A DNA stretch of 64,000 bases, taken from Galerina marginata (lineage: Eukaryota > Basidiomycota > Agaricomycetes > Agaricales > Galerinaceae). The translations under genes and the position numbers were made by a program. The stretch covers positions 4,371,881 through 4,435,880 of the forward strand of contig JAECYW010000002.1 in NCBI GenBank assembly GCA_023014335.1, given 5' to 3'. The notes under the pieces were generated by a model. That model made no database searches. It had not been told where the DNA came from and was given only the letters and a program-made list of their open reading frames with translations. Of the stretch, positions 1 to 11,751 are shown in pieces. Position 1 is the first letter of the stretch, and the number at the start of each line of letters is the position of its first letter.

Positions 1-104
1 GGTCGGCTCATCTGAGTGCTCGGTTGGGGTGCGTCAAGCGTGGAGCCGCGTGAAGGGAGAAGGTAGGAAGTAGCCAGAGGCCGGACGACAATACGGCTGT
101 CCAT
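1..104 (-). CDS. Start of small hypothetical gene, cut by window edge
   Basis: Mirror copy of the first 104 bases of the two-exon gene at 50571-51121. The ATG is at 104-102 and the frame runs off the window edge. The first exon would continue to the left of base 1 if the palindrome extends that far. No family recognised. Confidence 0.5.
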   Translation of the reverse strand, partial: MDSRIVVRPLATSYLLPSRGSTLDAPQPSTQMSR

Positions 105-398
105 GTAGGAAGATGGTGAGCAATGAAGTGCGAGTCTGCGACGGTGTTTGGGAGAAATGAGAATCAGAACGCGAGAAAGCGTATGAGGTAATCGTCGAAC
201 GTTCAATTAAGCGTCGCAAAATACCAGCTTCGCCCAGAAAGAGGATTATACCATCGTTCTACGCATAGTCAAATAGTCGATGGAGGGAATAGATATAAAT
301 TTGAATCGCATTAACAAAGCGTTGCTGTGGGAGGACCAGACGATCGGCCATTTGGTTTCTCAGTGACACATCGAGGGGTGGGACCTATGAAAGTAGAA

Positions 399-1377
399 TT
401 TCTACGTATCAAATACAAGAGAAATCCTTCGCGAATTCGACATGAAATTGGGCTTAATAAGCCTGGAGATAAAATCGGTGGATGAGTTGGGGTACTGCGA
501 GGTTGATGGAAAGGCCTTGCCAGCATTCGATGTAGTAGATACAATCGAAATACATACGCTGCCGACGAGGACAGTTCGACAGACGTTCAACGGCGGAAGC
601 TGGGTTCAGCTTGTATTGATGAACAACGTGCAAGTTCGCCGCATTCAGTTACCTTCCAAAATAGCCAGCAGGAAAGGAGAATCATGTATTATATACAATG
701 GTTCTCACCAAGTAGGAGGCTTAGTGGTTGGTTTCAATTACCAAGACACCGCATGAAATGAAATCAGTGGGCGACCAGAGCGGGTTAAGGGAATAAACAA
801 AAAGAATGGAAAAGGTCGCTGGCACGGCAAGCGAGCGACATATGCCTGAGGCGATGGGCAGATCCAGATCCAACAGTAATACGTGCGAATTTCTATGTAT
901 CATATACAACAGAAATCCAGAGTATATTCAATTTACAGGATAAGATCGAATTTTGTGAGCATATGAGAACTGGGAGCAAGAGATTATTATAAGTAACAAA
1001 GTGTTCGAATGAAGACAAAATGTACGTCGAAATATTGCGTAATTCCTGGCCAGTCTGCCCATGCGACCGCATTCTAGCCGTCAATAATGCCCTTGACGAT
1101 AGCCAATAAGAGTAAGGTGGTTTGAACAGCTAAATTAGTGCAGAGTGCGATGGGTGAAGCCGGGCGGTAATGGTCGAATAGCTGGAACAACGAGTGGGGC
1201 AAGGTTTGCTGTGCATTGATACAACGAACATCCTGGTCGACGGGACGCGCTTTCGATGTATCAGATACAAACGAACTCGACAAATAGGTAGGCCAGGTAG
1301 AAGCAAACCGAGTATCAATGCATGGGTTCTCCGGCTGGTCTTTGGGTGTAATTTCGCTGTATCAGAGACAAGCGAAA
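399..1377. repeat. Cluster of about 8 imperfect palindromes, TTTC...GAAA family
   Basis: Imperfect 24-30 bp palindromes with TTTC and GAAA at the ends and a TGTAT...ATACA core lie at about 399-424, 526-550, 679-706, 887-918, 1205-1232, 1251-1275, 1306-1331 and 1352-1377. The same motif recurs at 7763-7946, 11403-11533 and 27815-28691, and in mirror in the right arm. The 104-codon frame at 442-756 lies across two of the palindromes and is not credible as a gene. The stretch 940-1080 is about 80% similar to 28310-28400, so larger blocks of this region are also repeated. Confidence 0.75.
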
Positions 1378-1424
1378 GACGTGGGCGACGACAGTGGGCG
1401 ACGATAGCGGCGAAAAAGGAGGTA

Positions 1425-1680
1425 GACGGGCGCAGCTAAAAAAAAGAGCGAATAATGTCAAAAAGATAGGAAATAAATGGGAATAAGACAAAAACCATCG
1501 ACGCCGACGGCGCGATGGAGACATACCTACTCTGGTGGAGGGACATGGCGGTGGTACTTATTGATTGGGGAAAGAATCAAGCCAAGTTCATGTTTGTTTG
1601 GCCGCAGTGTTGTCGCTAAACAAAGTGACGCCAACGCCCCCAATTGCAAGTCCCTCGGGCCCTTGAATCCCGTTTAGTGG
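1425..1680. repeat. Dispersed leader-like module with TTTGTTTGGC hairpin
   Basis: An A-rich stretch leads into a block reading ATCGACGCCGACGGCGCGAT and then a small hairpin at 1593-1624 (arms TTTGTTTGGC and GCTAAACAAA). The GACG-rich block recurs at 18440-18500, 28190-28230 and 28790-28815 and more loosely at 11280-11390. Read on the minus strand the block starts with a GTATGT splice donor-like sequence and ends at a TTTTTTTAG acceptor-like sequence, so it may be a 5' leader intron of outward transcripts. No protein gene is supported. Confidence 0.5.
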
Positions 1681-1692
1681 GCTACAAGCCAC

Positions 1693-1803
1693 GTTCATCT
1701 GGACCTCTCCGATGAACTGGCTTCCTCTCTGACCTCTCCGATGAACTGGCTTCCTCTCTGACCGATCCTATCAGACAGCTTTCATCTGGACTGCTCCGAT
1801 GAA
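1693..1803. repeat. 25-bp palindromes, GTTCATC...GATGAAC family
   Basis: A palindrome at 1693-1717 (arms GTTCATC and GATGAAC) is followed by half-units of the GATGAACTGGCTTCCTCTCT type and a further palindrome at 1781-1803. The same 25-bp unit occurs at 11035-11059, 11093-11117, 18093-18117, 18230-18254 and 18288-18312. The core carries GGA or GAG on one side and TCC on the other. Confidence 0.75.
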
Positions 1804-1964
1804 TGGCTCCTTTGCTTCCCATTATGATCACCGACCCTCGCACCCCGCACCCAGTTGTACCGAGCGAGCAACAAAAAAGAGTACGACAACGATGAGGAGG
1901 CAGCAGTCCATACAGCGCCGATCTGCCATCCCAACCCACTCACTCTGCTGCCGTCAATCCCGTC

Positions 1965-2640
1965 TTCCCTCACACGGACATCAACACTCTCGCAACTAGT
2001 TTCAAAGCCGACAATTTTATTCTAACTCTCTCAACATATATCCGTCGCCTCATCCCACCCCCTGCTCTTCCTGTATCTCCCAACATTGTGGACCGCTTTG
2101 ATGTCTACAAGCGTATCACAATTTCTCAACCTTCAAATCCAGCACCTGGATTTACGAAATCCGTCGAACGACTTCGAGCGACGCCTTTAGTTCCAGCCAA
2201 AGGTCGATCTAAATCACTACCCGCATATTTTGATACTGTGTTCGTACGCATGGCGGACGCCAGGGAGAATCAACATACCCAAGGGGCCTGCTTGGAAGGT
2301 CAGTTAGTCATCCTGGAATCTCTCGTTCAAATATCCAATGCAATCCGTAGGACTTCGATTTTTGAGCAAGTCTTCCAGAGCACCTCCGTCACACTCGTTT
2401 ACCCAATCGTCTAGCCTACGTCGAATGGTTTACACCCTTTTCCGCCCCGCATCCCGATTCTGTCCTCTATCCTTTTACTCGCGCTTCATGATCACGGAAC
2501 AATGTACAACAACAACCACCACCACCTTACCCGCTGGTGCTGTTCCGGCCACCTGTCGAGCTCCGGGCCCTCGACAGTCGTCGTCAGCATCATCGTAAGC
2601 TCAGTACCATTAGGCCGTCCTAGTGAGGTTCCGTACACAC
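1965..2640 (+). pseudogene. C-terminal fragment of multicopy transposon-type protein
   Basis: One frame reads through ADNFILTLSTYIRRLIPPP and DRFDVYKRITISQP to YFDTVFVRMADARENQ, ending at a likely splice donor near 2299. After an intron-like gap (GTCAGT...CCGTAG) the frame is lost, but another frame resumes with LAYVEWFTPF and then DSVLYPFTRAS before stopping. This combination (a YFDT segment, then LAYVEWFTP) is known to me from the C-termini of large multicopy proteins in mushroom genomes associated with Plavaka/CACTA-type elements; that assignment is from memory. There is no upstream catalytic part and at least one frameshift, so it is a relic. Confidence 0.4.
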
Positions 2641-2743
2641 ACTAAAATCCCATTTTCAACCACTCCAACATCGAAAAACCCCAGATCACTCTCTGCCACG
2701 TATACAATTCTCAGCTACTTTCAACATTCTATTAACACTGATC

Positions 2744-3559
2744 ATGTTCTTTTGCCCACCATTTCAACCTCGTCTTCCACTTCCTGAACGCCGTTCGCCT
2801 TCGAGAACATGGAAATCTATACGTCGTATCAGTATCTTTCCTCACTATCGCCCAAACCTTCCAACATCCAACGCCTCATGTGCTCGCTTTCGCTTATGGA
2901 GGAAGGACTTTACAGCAAGGGAAAAGCAGCTAACTCAGTTCAAGGCCCTCGAGGAGAAAATGTATAGACTAACCGACGATGCTCACAAGATCAGAGAGCA
3001 ACGATGTGCTTTGTTTGTTCTGCGCGCTGAGGTCCACAAGATCTCTGTTGCACTTGAACAACTTAACAAGGATCCCCAACCAGTGTTGCTCACCCTAATG
3101 GTTCGAGAACCAGCTGTGAAATCCTCATTCAAACTTCGTGTTCATGTACACAACATTACCTCCGATTTCAATCCTACATATCTCGAGCTCGAGTCTCGCC
3201 CGTCTACACCTATTTCACCCCCTCCGACACCGAGTCTGACACCTAGTACTGCACCACCATCCCGTCCCACCACTCCACCACCACTAATGGTCGAAATTTG
3301 CACTCATTTCCCTATTGACGAAACAGCAACACTTTATCATGGCCAAATCGAAGATGTTACAGACTCCTGCTACCGTGGAGGTTGGTGCTACAGAGCTCTT
3401 CGCAATTCTCTCAAAAAACGCAGACCCGGTCAACCCCCCGAATCAGACGACAAAAACCCAAGCATTAGCTTTTCAACCCTTATTCACCCAGTATCACGGT
3501 CATATTATATGTACCCCAATGGTTTTCGCCCTTGTACCCCCTCCAGCCTCTCTTTTTGA
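2744..3559 (+). CDS. Hypothetical protein, 271 aa
   Basis: One uninterrupted frame from ATG 2744 to TGA. The N-terminal 55 residues are basic and Pro/Arg-rich. Residues about 57-110 are charged and probably helical. Residues about 175-205 are a Thr/Pro/Ser low-complexity linker. No family is recognised. It lies between the transposon-protein relic and the 3' end of the Tnp2 gene, which it faces tail to tail with 439 bp between stops. The intact frame is kept in both arms, but as the arms are nearly identical this is not independent support. It could be a cargo gene of the Tnp2 element or a chance frame in a decayed exon. Confidence 0.4.
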   Translation: MFFCPPFQPRLPLPERRSPSRTWKSIRRISIFPHYRPNLPTSNASCARFRLWRKDFTAREKQLTQFKALEEKMYRLTDDAHKIREQRCALFVLRAEVHKISVALEQLNKDPQPVLLTLMVREPAVKSSFKLRVHVHNITSDFNPTYLELESRPSTPISPPPTPSLTPSTAPPSRPTTPPPLMVEICTHFPIDETATLYHGQIEDVTDSCYRGGWCYRALRNSLKKRRPGQPPESDDKNPSISFSTLIHPVSRSYYMYPNGFRPCTPSSLSF

Positions 3560-3998
3560 GTGTTAGGTTGTAGAAGGATGAACGTTTACACTTCCGCACC
3601 ATATTCACACATATTCACTCAACCACTTGGTCTATCGAGGTTATTCTTTTTAGTGTAACCTGAGTCTCCTGTAGACGTAGATAGATGTCAAATCGTAACA
3701 ATCGCAACAACGGACCAGTCAAGTCTATGACAACCTGCCGAGCCCTATGATGGACCAGCAGAACCCGTAATAAAGGCCAATACCACTCAGTTGCAGCCAG
3801 TTGTATGGCTGCTCAATTGTAGACTACAAAACTTATAATGTACTGACTTGACATTTAGAACAGAGAATTCACTTAATAATCACACAAATAGAATGTCCTC
3901 GGTACTAGAAAAGAAATTGTATACAGAGTAATAGTACATTTAGATAGAACCACACAGCTGGGTACCAAAGCGAGAATGACACAGAACCACCAATGTCG
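3560..3998. other. Intergenic 3' region between convergent genes
   Basis: No coding signal. This AT-rich stretch would hold the 3' untranslated regions of the 271-aa gene and the Tnp2 gene. No terminal inverted repeat or target duplication could be seen here. Confidence 0.4.
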
Positions 3999-6900
3999 TT
4001 AGTCCTAAGAAGAATGAGTTTATATCCCAAAAGCAAATGAGTGAAAAACATACACGGGAAAGAGTAAGAACAACAGTTCTTGTATCATCTAAGTTCCACC
4101 GAGCACAATGTGATACGACCCACTCAGGACGAATACGGAAGAGCTCAGGCGATAGGGCTGGGGAATAAACCATTGCCGGAAAGTGAGGATAATGGCGAAA
4201 TGGGTCGACAGACCCCGGAGCAGCAGGTAGTTGTTGGCGAACGACATAGTCAAGTTGACCATTCCGCTGTGCGACAATGTACTCGATGGAAGCAGGAACA
4301 AGGGCGCCTGACATCTTGCCATCTGGGCGATACATGATAAGACTGTTGCCGACATGTGTGCTTGAACGGGAAAAGAAGACGCCATTAGACTGGTGGCGGG
4401 CCCGTAGCGCTACTTTAGGATCATGGAAGATGTTTTTCAAGGCAGGGGGAACGGGCAGGTAAGCAGAGTCGGCAATGTCGTCGTTGTCGGATGTGCGCAT
4501 AGCATTACCGGCAAATTTGTCGAATAGAGTCTTGCATTCCTTGATAAACGGTGGGCAATTTGGACGGGCGAGCCAGTGCTTCAACTTCGCAGCCTTCGAA
4601 TAATAGGTGAGCATGGTGGCTTCCAATTCACCTACAAAAGAGTCAGGTTGATTCTTAATTGCGATAAAATAGACTTACCAAATTTATGGTTATGAGGAAG
4701 ACGCTGCAGCTGGCCAATCAGACGTTCAAATGGGAAGCACCACCAGGAACGTACAGGGCCAAACAGGCGTAAGAAGTCAAAGATATGGAGCACCATATGG
4801 CAGTTGACACGGGGTTTAGTGTCAGGATGAAGGACCGTAAGGTTGTGTAGCCAGAATTTCATGTGTGTCAGGTAGGCGTTCGATCGAGCTTCAGTCATCG
4901 TGCGCATACAAGCCAATGTGATGGCAGAGACCAGTGCCATTGTGTGGTCAAGGGCTTGACGCAACGACAAAGCAACCGAATGAACACTACCTTCTCCCCA
5001 TGTGCTAATAAGAGCAACAGGAAGGTAAACAGTGGCCAAGGTTCGCCATTCATCCGCCTTTAGCGTACCCGCAGCTGGCAAGCCAAAGTTACGTGGGACA
5101 GAGGGAAGCCAAGACGGAGTAGCCATATCACGAATGACTGCTCGGATATGGTCCATGACTTCTGGAGTCCCGAATTTGACAGGTGCATTGAGCATTGTAT
5201 ATGGATGCATCTTCCGCTGAGAGATAACAGGGTTAGCTTGAATCGAGACCACAACTTATGGGTACATACCCAATCCATCAGGAGCTTTACATAGGAAGCC
5301 TTACTCGCACGTATGGTTGTTGGCAGCTTTAGGCCAAGGCTGCTAGAAACAAATTCGAGTGCTTTGGAGTTTTTCGAAGAGAGACGGCGTTCCAAGGTCT
5401 TCAGATTGTCTTCTAAGGTTTTGGTATTCGGCTCATCTTGACCCTCTATCGGTTCCAATAGGCGTCTGTGGATGTGAGGGATGTGCTTCAAATCGTTCTC
5501 AGATACATCTTTCCGATCCTTGAAATCCTTGCCTGGTTCTGTGAATTTGTGTTCGAAAGCAGGGACAAATTCTGCCTTTTCTGTTACTTCCCTCAGGCAA
5601 AGGACATCCCGAAAATGAAACTGGGCCAGGCCCAACAAAAGACAGTGCATTGAGTCGACGACCAACATACGGGGTGGATCCCAATACGGAAGGCGCCATA
5701 CTTCAGACCATCGGATACCGTTCGCTTGAAAAAGTTTTTCTTGGTCTCTGACAGTAGGGGCATCTCTCCAAGCCTCGACTTGACGACGAAGCTGATCCCG
5801 GTCTTTGGGTTTCCAATCAGCGGCTTCAACATCGGTCCTCCCGAGAGTATCTTGATGATAGCAGCGGCAGCGGCTGCAGCAATGGTTACTGCTGTGATTT
5901 GCCGATTGGTTGAATTTGCGTGCAGCTGGAAGGTCATTGACGGACAAAGCTATTGCACAGCGAGTTAGTCTTCCATTGGGGTAGTTGGCCGTGCGTGAAA
6001 AGTGTACGCCGCGTTCCCAAGAAACCAAGAAATCGTCAATTACCGGACGAAGGTAGTGGTTAAGTTCTGTATTGTGTGGTTCATTTGGGCCAGGGATAAC
6101 ACACGCGACATATATATTCTCGGGCTTGTAGCGAACACTGAAAGGGAGGCTGAGGCACACCGCCGATATTATCCCACAAGATGCAGAGGCTCCTCTGGGT
6201 GTCGAACCTTCAGCGCTGAAAAAATCAACATTGATTGCAAAAAGGTAACGGCCTTCAGTACCGGGCCTATCGACGAAGAGGCGGTTCCCATCCGGACCTT
6301 TGAAGGTACGAATGAATTCCGCTTGAGATATATCGGTAACGTAGGCCGGAACCGGTTCACCCCTATTGATCGACGCCATCAAGTCGTCATTGGTACGATC
6401 CGCCATGTTTTCCAGATCTCCCTGTGATATGAGTCCCCCGAGATAGTCGTGGAAACTATGATAGATAACAGTTTTCAAAGGTTTGGCGCCTTCGTCAGGT
6501 TCAGAAAGGGCCGTCTTGCAAATATCCGAGTCAGGAGTGGGGCGATTACTGCATTCACGAGGATATGAGGGGACAGCTGACCCTAGAGCAAAGGTGGGGG
6601 GGTATGTGCAGTGACAACTCGGACAAACTGCGTTGGCAACAGTCATGGGCTCCAAGTTAAATCTAGCCAATGCGGGTTCGAGGGTAAGGGGTATTTGGTC
6701 GATAATGTACTGTTGATTGATGGTAAAACTTCCTGATGGATCCCGAAAGGCGCAGCGAAGCATTACTGAGAGCAGACCCAGGATAAAATCTCCCATGCGG
6801 CGACTGGCGCCCATGATGACTGCGCAGACGACTGAAATGAACATGGCTATCTGGGCGACCTGGTCATGACGATCAATTGGCATATTAAAGTGATGATCTG

Positions 6901-7728
6901 TGGAAGCACAAATAAGAAGAATTTCCAACCATGTCTGCAGGAAAACCTTACCAGACTTGAACAGAAGTGGTACGCTTTCATCCACAGGTATTGCCTTCCG
7001 AACTTCGACGAAGCGGTCGTGAAGATCGGCGACAAATTTAGTAACGGTGGCTTTCGCCGTGATGACTGAATGGACACTGCGCGTAACGCTCTTAAGAGAC
7101 ACTTGCAGTTGAATCAGTTCGTGAATCAGTTCGGCTTCCACGTGGGTCAGAGTCTCAGATGAGGGCGACAAAAGTTTGGCAGAACATGTTTCAGCGCGCT
7201 CCTGGATGGCTTTGAGGGCCAGGTGTGCTTTCTCGGTCTTGCGATTTCCCTCGCGTTTTTCCAAACGACTCTTCATCTTGATCAGAGGAGGGGGCTGGTC
7301 ATCATTCTCGGTGTTCTGGGATATAATGTCGGGGGCAAGATGCAGGAGATCGCCAGCCTGGGGAGACGGGTCCGAAATCTGAAGATTCTGAATGCCGGCA
7401 AGAATGTCGTTGAGGGGAGGGGGTTCAGCAGCCGCAGGTACTACTGGGCACGATCGTTGATATTCATCTCGTGAAACCATAGTTTACTGGGTTGTCTCTC
7501 GGTACTGAGGCCGCCGTCCGCTAAAGTATCGGCGAAAAGAGACGACGCGGCTTCACGAACGGCCGCGAGGCGAGACTGCTCAGTTTCAAGCTTGACACGA
7601 TTGAGGTGAGCGATACGCTCCGATGCTTTCAGCGTTTTGCCTAAAGATCTACCATCGGGTCCAACAGGGCCGGAACTTGTGCACTCTTGACAAAGGCACT
7701 GAAAAACTGCATTGCCTCGAGCAGGCAT
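3999..7728 (-). CDS. tnp2: CACTA-type transposase, Tnp2 family
   Basis: Six-exon model on the minus strand: 7728-7488, 7443-6952, 6897-5270, 5216-4679, 4631-4054, 4004-3999, all GT-AG introns, about 1160 residues. The first acceptor may instead leave exon 2 starting at 7440. A CLCQEC cysteine pair lies near residue 10, CPSCHC near 336 and a CCSRC cluster near 585. The Tnp2 core is visible: DFF near 467, IPGPNEP near 512, IDDF, VNDLPA near 563, and RMLVVDSMHCLLLGL near 655. The last exon is only GAC plus stop. In DNA transposons of this superfamily the protein cuts and joins element ends. The gene faces the coiled-coil gene across a 214-bp divergent promoter. No frameshift is seen, so it may be active. 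Matching CACTA-like element ends were not found. Confidence 0.85.
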
Positions 7729-7942
7729 ATCGAGTTAAATAGTTAACCGCAGTACGAGTTTTGAGTTCTATGTACTGAAACAATAGAACTCGAGCCCAAC
7801 TTCGACAGCGCAGCAGGATTTCTATGTATTTGATACAAAGGAAATGAAAGTCGTCCAAAGAAATTGCCTTAGCAAAGTAGAACCGTGTATGAATACAACA
7901 GTTCCAACTTGAGCGAATTTCGTTGTATGCGATACAGACGAA
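7729..7942. promoter_or_regulatory. Divergent promoter between tnp2 and coiled-coil gene
   Basis: The two start codons point away from each other across 214 bp. Inside are four palindromes of the TTTC...GAAA family: 7763-7791, 7817-7846, 7880-7904 and 7912-7946, the last overlapping the coiled-coil start codon at 7943. Palindromes this dense at a shared promoter suggest binding of an element-encoded protein. Function is inferred. Confidence 0.5.
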
Positions 7943-10793
7943 ATGGGTGGGCGACGACGGCGGGCGCTGCAGCTACCCAGCAGGACTGCGTTTAAATTCC
8001 GACTTGATCATGACACTATTCCTGATCCTGACCCGTTGGTTCAAAAGCGGGGCAGCTCCAGTGAAGTGGTAAGCTAGTGGAGAGGCTTCCACTGAACCTT
8101 CTAGTCTGACCCATCCAAGGAAATCACAAAGCGCATGAGAAGGGATGGTCCACCAAACCACAAATTGCATTCGGCAAATAGGGTCCTCAACCAGCTGACA
8201 GTGACTCAAAAGGAGCAACTCCTCCAACAGGAGACGCGGATGCGGGTATTCCAAGAAAAGCTCCAAAAGGAGCAGTCGAAGAAGATCGAAAAATTCCAGG
8301 AAGAGCTAGAAATGCAAGCACGTCAATGGGAAGACAAGAGGACACGGGAATTGGACGCTAAGAAAGCGGCGCTTGATGAGATGACAAACGATGCTCAAGC
8401 AGTATTGAGGAGTGCTCAAGAAATGGGAAAGCAATGGGAGGCGCGAACAGCAAGCTTGAAGGAGAGTAGTGAGAGGGAAAAGGATTTGGAGTTAAAACTG
8501 GACCAGATAAAGGTGTGTTTCATTGAGCTTGATCGGACAATCTCAATTTATCTCCAGCCAGCATGATAAACAACGAGCGGTTGAGGCCGCTGAGCTTGCA
8601 CGGAAGGAAAAGGAAAAAGAGGCGGCCCTTGCTCGGAAAAGGGAGGCTGAGGCTCTTGAAGCAACTAAGCTAGCTAAGGAAAAGGAAGAACAGGCGGTGC
8701 TTGCCCAGAAAAGGGAGGCGGAAGCAGAGGCGAGAATCCAGCAAATTGAAGTGAGTCAAATTAAAATTCTCTGCTTAGCCTTTACTAACGCCTCGGTAGC
8801 GAGAGAAGGCACAGGCTGTGAATGCGGTCGCCATTGCTGAACGACATGAACAGGCCGCAAAGGCAGCAATCGTGCGTATGGAGGTAATTTTAATCATAGT
8901 TCCATACTCGGATGGAAATTGACAACCTGGTTAGGAGGAACGGAAAGCGGATGCTGAGAAGCTGAAGAAAGAGTGGAAGGACAGATTTGAGCGTCTTCGG
9001 GTGACTACTCTGGCTTGAACCAATCTTGAACATGATGATTGATGCTTGATGCAGGCAAGTAGCGAGCGCCAAATGGCAACATTGATACAAAAAGTCGAGC
9101 GACTCCATGGGCAACGAGTAGGTGACTCGAGCATTTGCTGTCCATATCGATCAAGAAGTAGCAAGCGATAAGCATATGGGAGACGAAGTCATTGAAGAAG
9201 ATGCAGGACGAGGACAATCTTCGGCCACATCATCCAAGGCACAGAATCCATCCATATCGGCCAATAAATTGGCTGGAGCCAACTGGAAGGAAATTAGACA
9301 CAAGGAGGGGGCCAAAACATCGACTGTGTTGGTTGAAGCCTCTGTGGGTGTCATCATTCTATTGTCTTGTCGTGCGTTGCTGACAGAAAACAGGATGACG
9401 ATAACGACCCCGTCAATGAAGATGTCGAAATGGACGACGTAGATGAGAGACGCCGCAAACGGCACGGCAAACGCAGGCAAACGGGCAGAAACAACGGTGG
9501 AGAAGGAGATGAGGAGAATAATGGCGACGACGACGACGACGACGATGACGATGATGACAGCAACACAAAATCGTCACGCATGACAAAGGAAGAATTCCAG
9601 GCGATGATTGGCGACGTTATGAACGACCTTGCAAAAAGGTTGACCGGGATATCGATCCGGAAGGCCAAATTCACCAAAGGTCCCCAGAACTCTAAAAAGC
9701 CCACCAGCGCGTCTCGCAAAAGGTCTGCGAAAGGCCGACTGGAAGAGGAGAAGGATAACGATGAGACCTTTGAAAGGAAAAATTATCTCGTCAGTGATTT
9801 CCCGATTTATCTAGCCAGCGAATTACTTACAAGGAATATAGAACCTTGCCCGACAAGTCAGGGATGACTGCTTCAGCGTCGATGCTCTCGAAGATTTTGC
9901 TCTGCACGACCCACCCGAGAAAGATGCTGTTTGTCTCTACAACGACGGAAAAGGTCCAGGGCCAGATGCAGCGGATCTTCGCATCGACATGAGAGGAAAG
10001 ATTTCGTCTAAATGGAATGTCCAAGTGCTTGACCTCATGGTTGACCTCATGCGCACCAAGTTGCAAACTGAGGCTTGGGAATCGCTTCCCTAACGCTCAG
10101 AGGCCTATCTTCGCGACCTTATCTATGACCAAGTGCAACGTGCAAGGACAGTTTGGAAGGATGCCCAACCAAAAGTCAAGGAGGATGGGCAGATCGAAAC
10201 CGTGAACGAGGTCGAATAGAGAATGGTCGCGAGGAAGAAGGAAGTGGGAATGCTTGGGCGCGCGACATCGAGGCGGATTAGTGTATGTGCTTCAATACCT
10301 CTTCTTCGGTGAAGCTGACGCATTTTTTCAGAGATACGCACGTCGCATCGAAATTATTGGGAAGACTATTGCGAGAAAAAAGGAGCGAGGAGACCCAGAT
10401 GTCGAACTCTGGGAATATATGGAGAAATATTTCGAGCTGCTTGGAGATGAGGGTATGAGCTCGGACGAGAGCGACGTGGATGAGGCCGGAAATGAAGTTT
10501 ACTACGTCATGGCAATGCCGTGGCGGCGCAACATCGAGGCGGAGCTGGAGATCGTCGACCGACAGCGGCGCAAGGACAAGGAGTTGTTCTCCAACAAGGG
10601 AGCAAAACCAGGGAGGAGGATACGGGACGGAAGGAAGAATTCCCGAAGGACACCGGCTCCAGAGCTCCCTAAGTCCCTCTACGAGAAAACCTGGTTTGCT
10701 GCTCTGTCGAATGAAGGAAAGGCCAAACTTCAGATCCGAAAGGATGAGTTCCATGTCAGGAAACTTCGACGCAGAGGCGGATCAGCTGCTTAG
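7943..10793 (+). pseudogene. Multicopy coiled-coil protein gene, two internal stops
   Basis: Ten exons can be traced: 7943-8068, 8105-8512, 8562-8750, 8800-8883, 8935-9000, 9055-9117, 9173-9343, 9394-9789, 9842-10282, 10332-10793. All introns are phase 0 and every exon is a multiple of three; the first intron would be only 36 nt. The N-terminal half is a long charged coiled coil, then an acidic D-run (9524-9560), then a C-terminal region with SSDESDVDE, PWRRNIEAELEIVDRQR and PKSLYEKTWF. This C-terminal pattern belongs to a high-copy mushroom protein of unknown function (from memory). In-frame stops TAA (10091) and TAG (10217) break exon 9; the related gene at 51.9-55.2 kb has Asp and Lys codons there. 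Both arms share these stops. Confidence 0.7.
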
Positions 10794-10895
10794 GAAGGAG
10801 GTGGTAGAATAATCGGTATTTAGGCGATACACAGTGAAGAAATTAAACATACCTGTTGTAAAGCTTGACTATGGAATGAATTAACAGTTCGAATC

Positions 10896-11196
10896 ATCAC
10901 CGGAGAGGGCCAGGTGATAACCGTTTGCCGATGGCACCAGTGGTGCGGAATAAGTATCACCAGAGCTATCCAAGTGATATTTATCAACGTAAAACCCAAT
11001 CCAGAGCGACCATTGGTTTGGAGGAGGGAAATCCGTTCATCGGACCTGTCCAGATGAACGGTGCTTGGTGGTTTCGGTCAAAGATACAGCCAGTTCATCA
11101 GAGCGATCCAGATGAACTTGGCTTGTAGGAAGGGAAGACATCGAGGACTTGGCCAAATGCGTCGTTTTGTTTGGCGACACCCTCGTGGCCAAACAA
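10896..11196. repeat. Palindrome field: ATCACC, GTTCATC and hairpin motifs
   Basis: ATCACC...GTGAT palindromes lie at 10896-10918 and 10955-10979, GTTCATC...GATGAAC palindromes at 11035-11059 and 11093-11117, and a hairpin with arms TTGTTTGGC and GCCAAACAA at 11167-11196. The order is the same as at 17936-18427 and reversed relative to the left-end field (1593-1803). It lies just behind the coiled-coil stop codon. Confidence 0.75.
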
Positions 11197-11269
11197 TCAA
11201 CCCGAATCATTTCTATTCTCAGTTCAACTTCCTCCGTCAAATCCACCACCACCACCAAGTCCAACATCA

Positions 11270-11751
11270 CATCACTGACACTGCTGGGTATGCTTCCATC
11301 GCGTCAATTTCTTTGTGTTTTACATCTTACTCACGTTGTTTTGCGTTTTCTTTCAGCCGTGCCCGCTTACCGCTGCAGCGCCCGCCGTCGTCGCCCGCTT
11401 AGTTCGTTTGTATCCCATACAACGAAATTTGCTCAAGTTGGCTAACGCTTGCAGCACCCGCCGCCGTCATTTTGTTTGTATTGCATACAACGAAACGTGC
11501 TCAAGTTGGAACCGTTGTATCCATACACAGTTCTCCTTCGCTCAGGCAATTCGCGTCCTATTGGCCAGGACTTTTCTGGTGTAGATAATCTGAAATTGTA
11601 GCTCCATCTCACAGTACTCAATTATGTGTAAGTACTCACATTGATCTGACTACTTTATCAATTCTAACCTCCTCGATCTCTCCGTCTAGCCCTATCAACT
11701 GTCCCAAAACCGGCGTCATACTTTTTTCGCGATCGTTTACCAAACTACCAG
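11270..11751. promoter_or_regulatory. Upstream region of YRYG gene with TTTC palindromes
   Basis: Three TTTC...GAAA-family palindromes (11403-11430, 11469-11497, 11507-11533) follow a leader-like module at 11270-11400. The YRYG start codon is at 11752. The arrangement resembles the divergent promoter at 7729-7942. No TATA box was singled out. Confidence 0.45.

Noticed and set aside
442..756. 104-codon open frame on the plus strand
   Set aside because: It runs across two palindromes of a dispersed repeat, has no recognisable domain and no sign of splicing.
399..1377. CRISPR array from regularly recurring palindromes
   Set aside because: Spacing is irregular, the units diverge, and the locus is fungal.
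3560..11751. Clear CACTA termini with a 3-bp target duplication around tnp2
   Set aside because: No matching CACTA/TAGTG-type ends could be located; borders of the Tnp2 element stay open.
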